A stretch of DNA of 15,006 nucleotides, from the NCBI GenBank assembly GCA_023231075.1, contig JALNWC010000026.1, positions 1-15,006 of the forward strand, in the 5' to 3' direction. A model generated the notes under the pieces. The model searched no databases and was not told the origin of the DNA. It saw nothing but the letters and a program-made list of their open reading frames with translations. Position 1 is the first letter of the stretch. Each line of letters starts with the position of its first letter. This DNA comes from Rhodoferax sp. GTDB taxonomy: Bacteria > Pseudomonadota > Gammaproteobacteria > Burkholderiales > Burkholderiaceae_C. A program made the position numbers and the translations under genes. Positions 13,457 to 15,006 of this stretch are shown piece after piece.

Positions 13457-13484
13457 AAGATGGCTACGCAGTGCCATCTTTTTT
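13457..13484 (+). terminator. Intrinsic terminator with no gene upstream
   Basis: AAGATGGC (13457-13464) pairs perfectly over eight bases with GCCATCTT (13473-13480), with an 8-base loop and a T-run 13479-13484. It points rightward. The nearest gene on its left, hipB, points the other way, so no plus-strand gene is known to end here. The rest of 13367-13677 shows no gene I can support. It may end a small RNA, mark a lost gene, or insulate the promoter at 13678. Confidence 0.65.
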
Positions 13485-13677
13485 AAAAGATCACCTTGCA
13501 AGCCTGCCTCGATCAATATTTGTAACAAATCCAAGGCCAGCCTTCCCATGGGCGTGGGGTAACGCACCCTAACCAGACCGTCTGTCTGCTGAAATGCAAG
13601 CCCGACACCAGCTGTTAAGTAGCCGTTTATTTGCTCTGATTGAAAGCGATCAAAGCCCCTCTGGCAAATCCACCCTC

Positions 13678-13706
13678 TCGACATGGTGTAACCATTTCAC
13701 TACAAT
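13678..13706 (+). promoter_or_regulatory. Promoter of the DUF4160/DUF2442 pair, apparently leaderless
   Basis: TCGACA (13678-13683) and TACAAT (13701-13706) are exactly 17 bases apart, each one mismatch from consensus. Transcription should start at about 13713, the base before the ATG at 13714. No Shine-Dalgarno precedes that ATG, which agrees with a leaderless message. If translation started at the second ATG (13723) the leader would be ten bases. Confidence 0.52.
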
Positions 13707-13713
13707 AGCTTCC

Positions 13714-13950
13714 ATGCCAATCATGCACAAAGAAAACGACTGGGCCATTCGGGTCAACGGTGACGAACCGCATCCACTGCCCCATGTCCACGTTGGCTTC
13801 AGAGATGGCTCACGGGTCTCTGTGTGCATTGAAACAAGAGCCGTACTGGTTGGCAGTATTCGGCCAACAGCACGGCTGGCACCAGCGCTGGCTTGGATTG
13901 CGGCGCACCAAGACGAACTTTTTGCAGAGTACAGGAGGCTGAACCCATGA
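13714..13950 (+). CDS. DUF4160-domain protein
   Basis: A 78-aa small protein with the DUF4160 pattern: DWAIRVNGDEPHPLPHVHVG near the N-terminus, the VSVCIETRAVLVGS strand pair, and RLAPALAWIAAHQDELFAEY at the C-terminus. The biochemical function of the family is not known. It is often found beside DUF2442 genes, and such pairs have been suspected to be toxin-antitoxin systems. Its stop overlaps the start of the DUF2442 gene by four bases (ATGA). The ATG at 13714 was chosen because it coincides with the predicted transcription start; the in-frame ATG at 13723 is possible. The position next to hipBA and an integrase remnant suits an accessory module. Confidence 0.8.
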   Translation: MPIMHKENDWAIRVNGDEPHPLPHVHVGFRDGSRVSVCIETRAVLVGSIRPTARLAPALAWIAAHQDELFAEYRRLNP

Positions 13951-14396
13951 AAAACCCACCCAACATCACGGCTGCGCGCGTCGTTGAGCCTGGTGTGATT
14001 GAACTGGTCTGGAGCACCGGCGAGACCTTGAACGTCAACCTGTCTGACTTGCCCCGGCGCAATGTCGCTTTTGCAAAACTGGCCGACCCCATATTCTTTG
14101 CCAAGATGGCGCGTGACGATTGGGGCCACGGCATCGGCTGGCCAGGTGGTCTGGACCTTGGCGCTGACCGCTTGTATGAGCTGAGCCGCGAGCAAGCTGG
14201 TTTGCCTACGGCCAGCGAGTTTGAAGCATGGATGGAACGCAATGGCCTGTCGTTGTCTGTGGCAGCCGAGTCGCTGGGCATGACTCGGCGCATGATTGCG
14301 CACTATCGCACCGGCAGCAAACCTATTCCCATCGTGGTGGGGCTGGCCTGCAAAGGTTGGGAGGCCAAGCACGCTTCGCCCGGTCAACCTGCCTAA
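13947..14396 (+). CDS. DUF2442 protein with a C-terminal helix-turn-helix
   Basis: A 149-aa protein in two parts. Residues about 6-88 are DUF2442: VVEPGVIELVWSTGETLNVN, then DLPRRNVAFAKLADPIFFAK and WPGGLDLGADRLYEL. Residues about 95-142 (EFEAWMERNGLSLSVAAESL, then GMTRRMIAHYRTGSKPIP) form a helix-turn-helix like those of XRE/DUF2384-type regulators. By analogy with antitoxins it could bind DNA and autoregulate; its partner would be the DUF4160 protein. AGGAGG lies eight bases before the ATG, a much better ribosome site than the upstream gene has. The ATGA overlap indicates translational coupling. The gene ends about 25 bases before the convergent integrase remnant. Function is inferred from context only. 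Confidence 0.83.
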   Translation: MKNPPNITAARVVEPGVIELVWSTGETLNVNLSDLPRRNVAFAKLADPIFFAKMARDDWGHGIGWPGGLDLGADRLYELSREQAGLPTASEFEAWMERNGLSLSVAAESLGMTRRMIAHYRTGSKPIPIVVGLACKGWEAKHASPGQPA

Positions 14397-14419
14397 GTTA
14401 TTTGCGCCGTCAATCGTTC

Positions 14420-15006
14420 TCATTTCAATAAATTCTTGCTGAATAAATGCGGACCTAAAGCCAGATTTGATGCTTTTTTTTGCATTTTTTTTGCTCGCAC
14501 CCGCAGCAAAGCTTCGAACAAACGTTCTTCTTCCGAGGCACCGAGTTCCGATTTTTCGAGACGGCGCGTGCGCTCACCTTCGGCCCCAATTTTGGGTCGT
14601 TTAACGAACTCAGCGGTGGCCACGTTGCGAGGCAGGGCGATATCCCACTCCGTGCGTGCGTGTTTGATGACGCTGGCGATGTATGAAAGTTCCGCCACCA
14701 CGGTGGCCGGCTTGACCACTTTCAAGCGCTCGTTTCGGTAATCGGCCAGGTGAGTGGGCCTGAGGGCCGTCATCTTGTACGCAGCCACTTTATGGCGTGC
14801 AATTTTGCCAAGCCGATGTTGCAGCGAGTTGTCCGCCAGTCGATCAACCTGCAACTCATCGCGGTAACGCAAGAGCAACTGGCCTAAAGTTGTCCGATCG
14901 CCCTCTCGGTAGTCTGTCAGTTCACGCTGTGGAATTCCGCCTCCCGCCGCGTCGCCCCACTCTTGGCCATTTTTCTTGCGTCGGACGTCCTGGATTGGTC
15001 CGGTAA
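14420..15006 (-). pseudogene. Tyrosine-family site-specific integrase, catalytic half missing (5' end outside window)
   Basis: The frame is open from the right edge of the window. It encodes RTTLGQLLLRYRDEL, then HRLGKIARHKVAAYKMTALR, PTHLADYRNERLKVVKPATV and VAELSYIASVIKHARTEWDI. This is the SAM-like core-binding domain of phage-type integrases. EEERLFEALLRVRAKK comes where the catalytic domain should begin. From there the sequence degenerates into KKMQKKASNL and stops about 15 codons later, so the Arg-His-Arg-Tyr residues are absent. Two 8-base A runs (T8 on the plus strand, about 14474-14496) lie at the break. Other minus-strand frames past this point do not restore an integrase. It is a truncated relic, probably of the element that brought the genes to its left. 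Confidence 0.78.

Noticed and set aside
13412..13684. A minus-strand frame of 90 codons between hipB and the DUF4160 gene
   Set aside because: No recognisable domain or ribosome site, and it contains the terminator and promoter seen on the plus strand. A gene fragment cannot be excluded but is not supported.
13650..14423. A long minus-strand open frame (257 codons) opposite the DUF4160 and DUF2442 genes
   Set aside because: It is a shadow of two genes with recognisable domains, coupled translation and a promoter; its own residues match no family I know.
14471..14496. Two T8 runs as a terminator for the DUF2442 gene
   Set aside because: No stable GC-rich stem precedes them on the plus strand.

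Overview
The window looks like a chromosomal segment of a betaproteobacterium, most likely order Burkholderiales and close to the Comamonadaceae. This rests on the ZTP riboswitch-glyA-nrdR core, the AlgZ/LytS-type kinase next to a type IV minor-pilin cluster, and the GC-rich codon use of the core genes. The genus is an inference; there is no rRNA or marker gene in the window to settle it.

Layout. (1) 1-573: a decayed C-terminal fragment of a DUF748 protein on the minus strand, then a good sigma-70 promoter with a long 5' leader. (2) 574-3332: a membrane-anchored lytic transglycosylase, a ZTP (pfl-type) riboswitch, glyA and nrdR, all on the plus strand. (3) 3344-4360, minus strand: a LytS/AlgZ-family sensor kinase, convergent with nrdR, with no response regulator beside it here. 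(4) 4361-4498: the divergent intergenic region, carrying three same-orientation LytTR/AlgR-like sites and a candidate promoter. (5) 4499-9773, plus strand: a tightly packed pilin operon of PilE-like pilin, FimT/GspH pilin, PilW, PilX (large) and PilV (very large, 795 aa). No pilY1 is present. After an AT-rich gap a second, distinct FimT with a GRxR motif follows (9896-10441). (6) 10442-15006: an accessory region with a VapBC-type toxin-antitoxin locus whose toxin start is frameshifted, a remnant of an XRE regulator, a complete hipBA operon, an orphan intrinsic terminator, a DUF4160/DUF2442 gene pair with an apparently leaderless promoter, and a tyrosine integrase that has lost its catalytic half.

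How it fits together. The riboswitch couples one-carbon metabolism (glyA) to ZMP/ZTP, the folate-stress signal. In Pseudomonas the FimS/AlgZ-AlgR pair controls the fimU-pilVWXY1E operon, so the kinase and the LytTR-like repeats in front of the pilins suggest the same wiring here. The pilin set could build the priming and tip complex of a type IV pilus. The giant PilV may replace or complement PilY1 as the tip module, and the GRxR FimT may bind DNA during uptake. The right third reads as a degraded mobile region that kept its toxin-antitoxin-like modules.

The most interesting items are the oversized PilV with a Cys/His/Asp cluster, the LytTR-like repeats, the single-base lesion in vapC, and the DUF4160/DUF2442-HTH pair.
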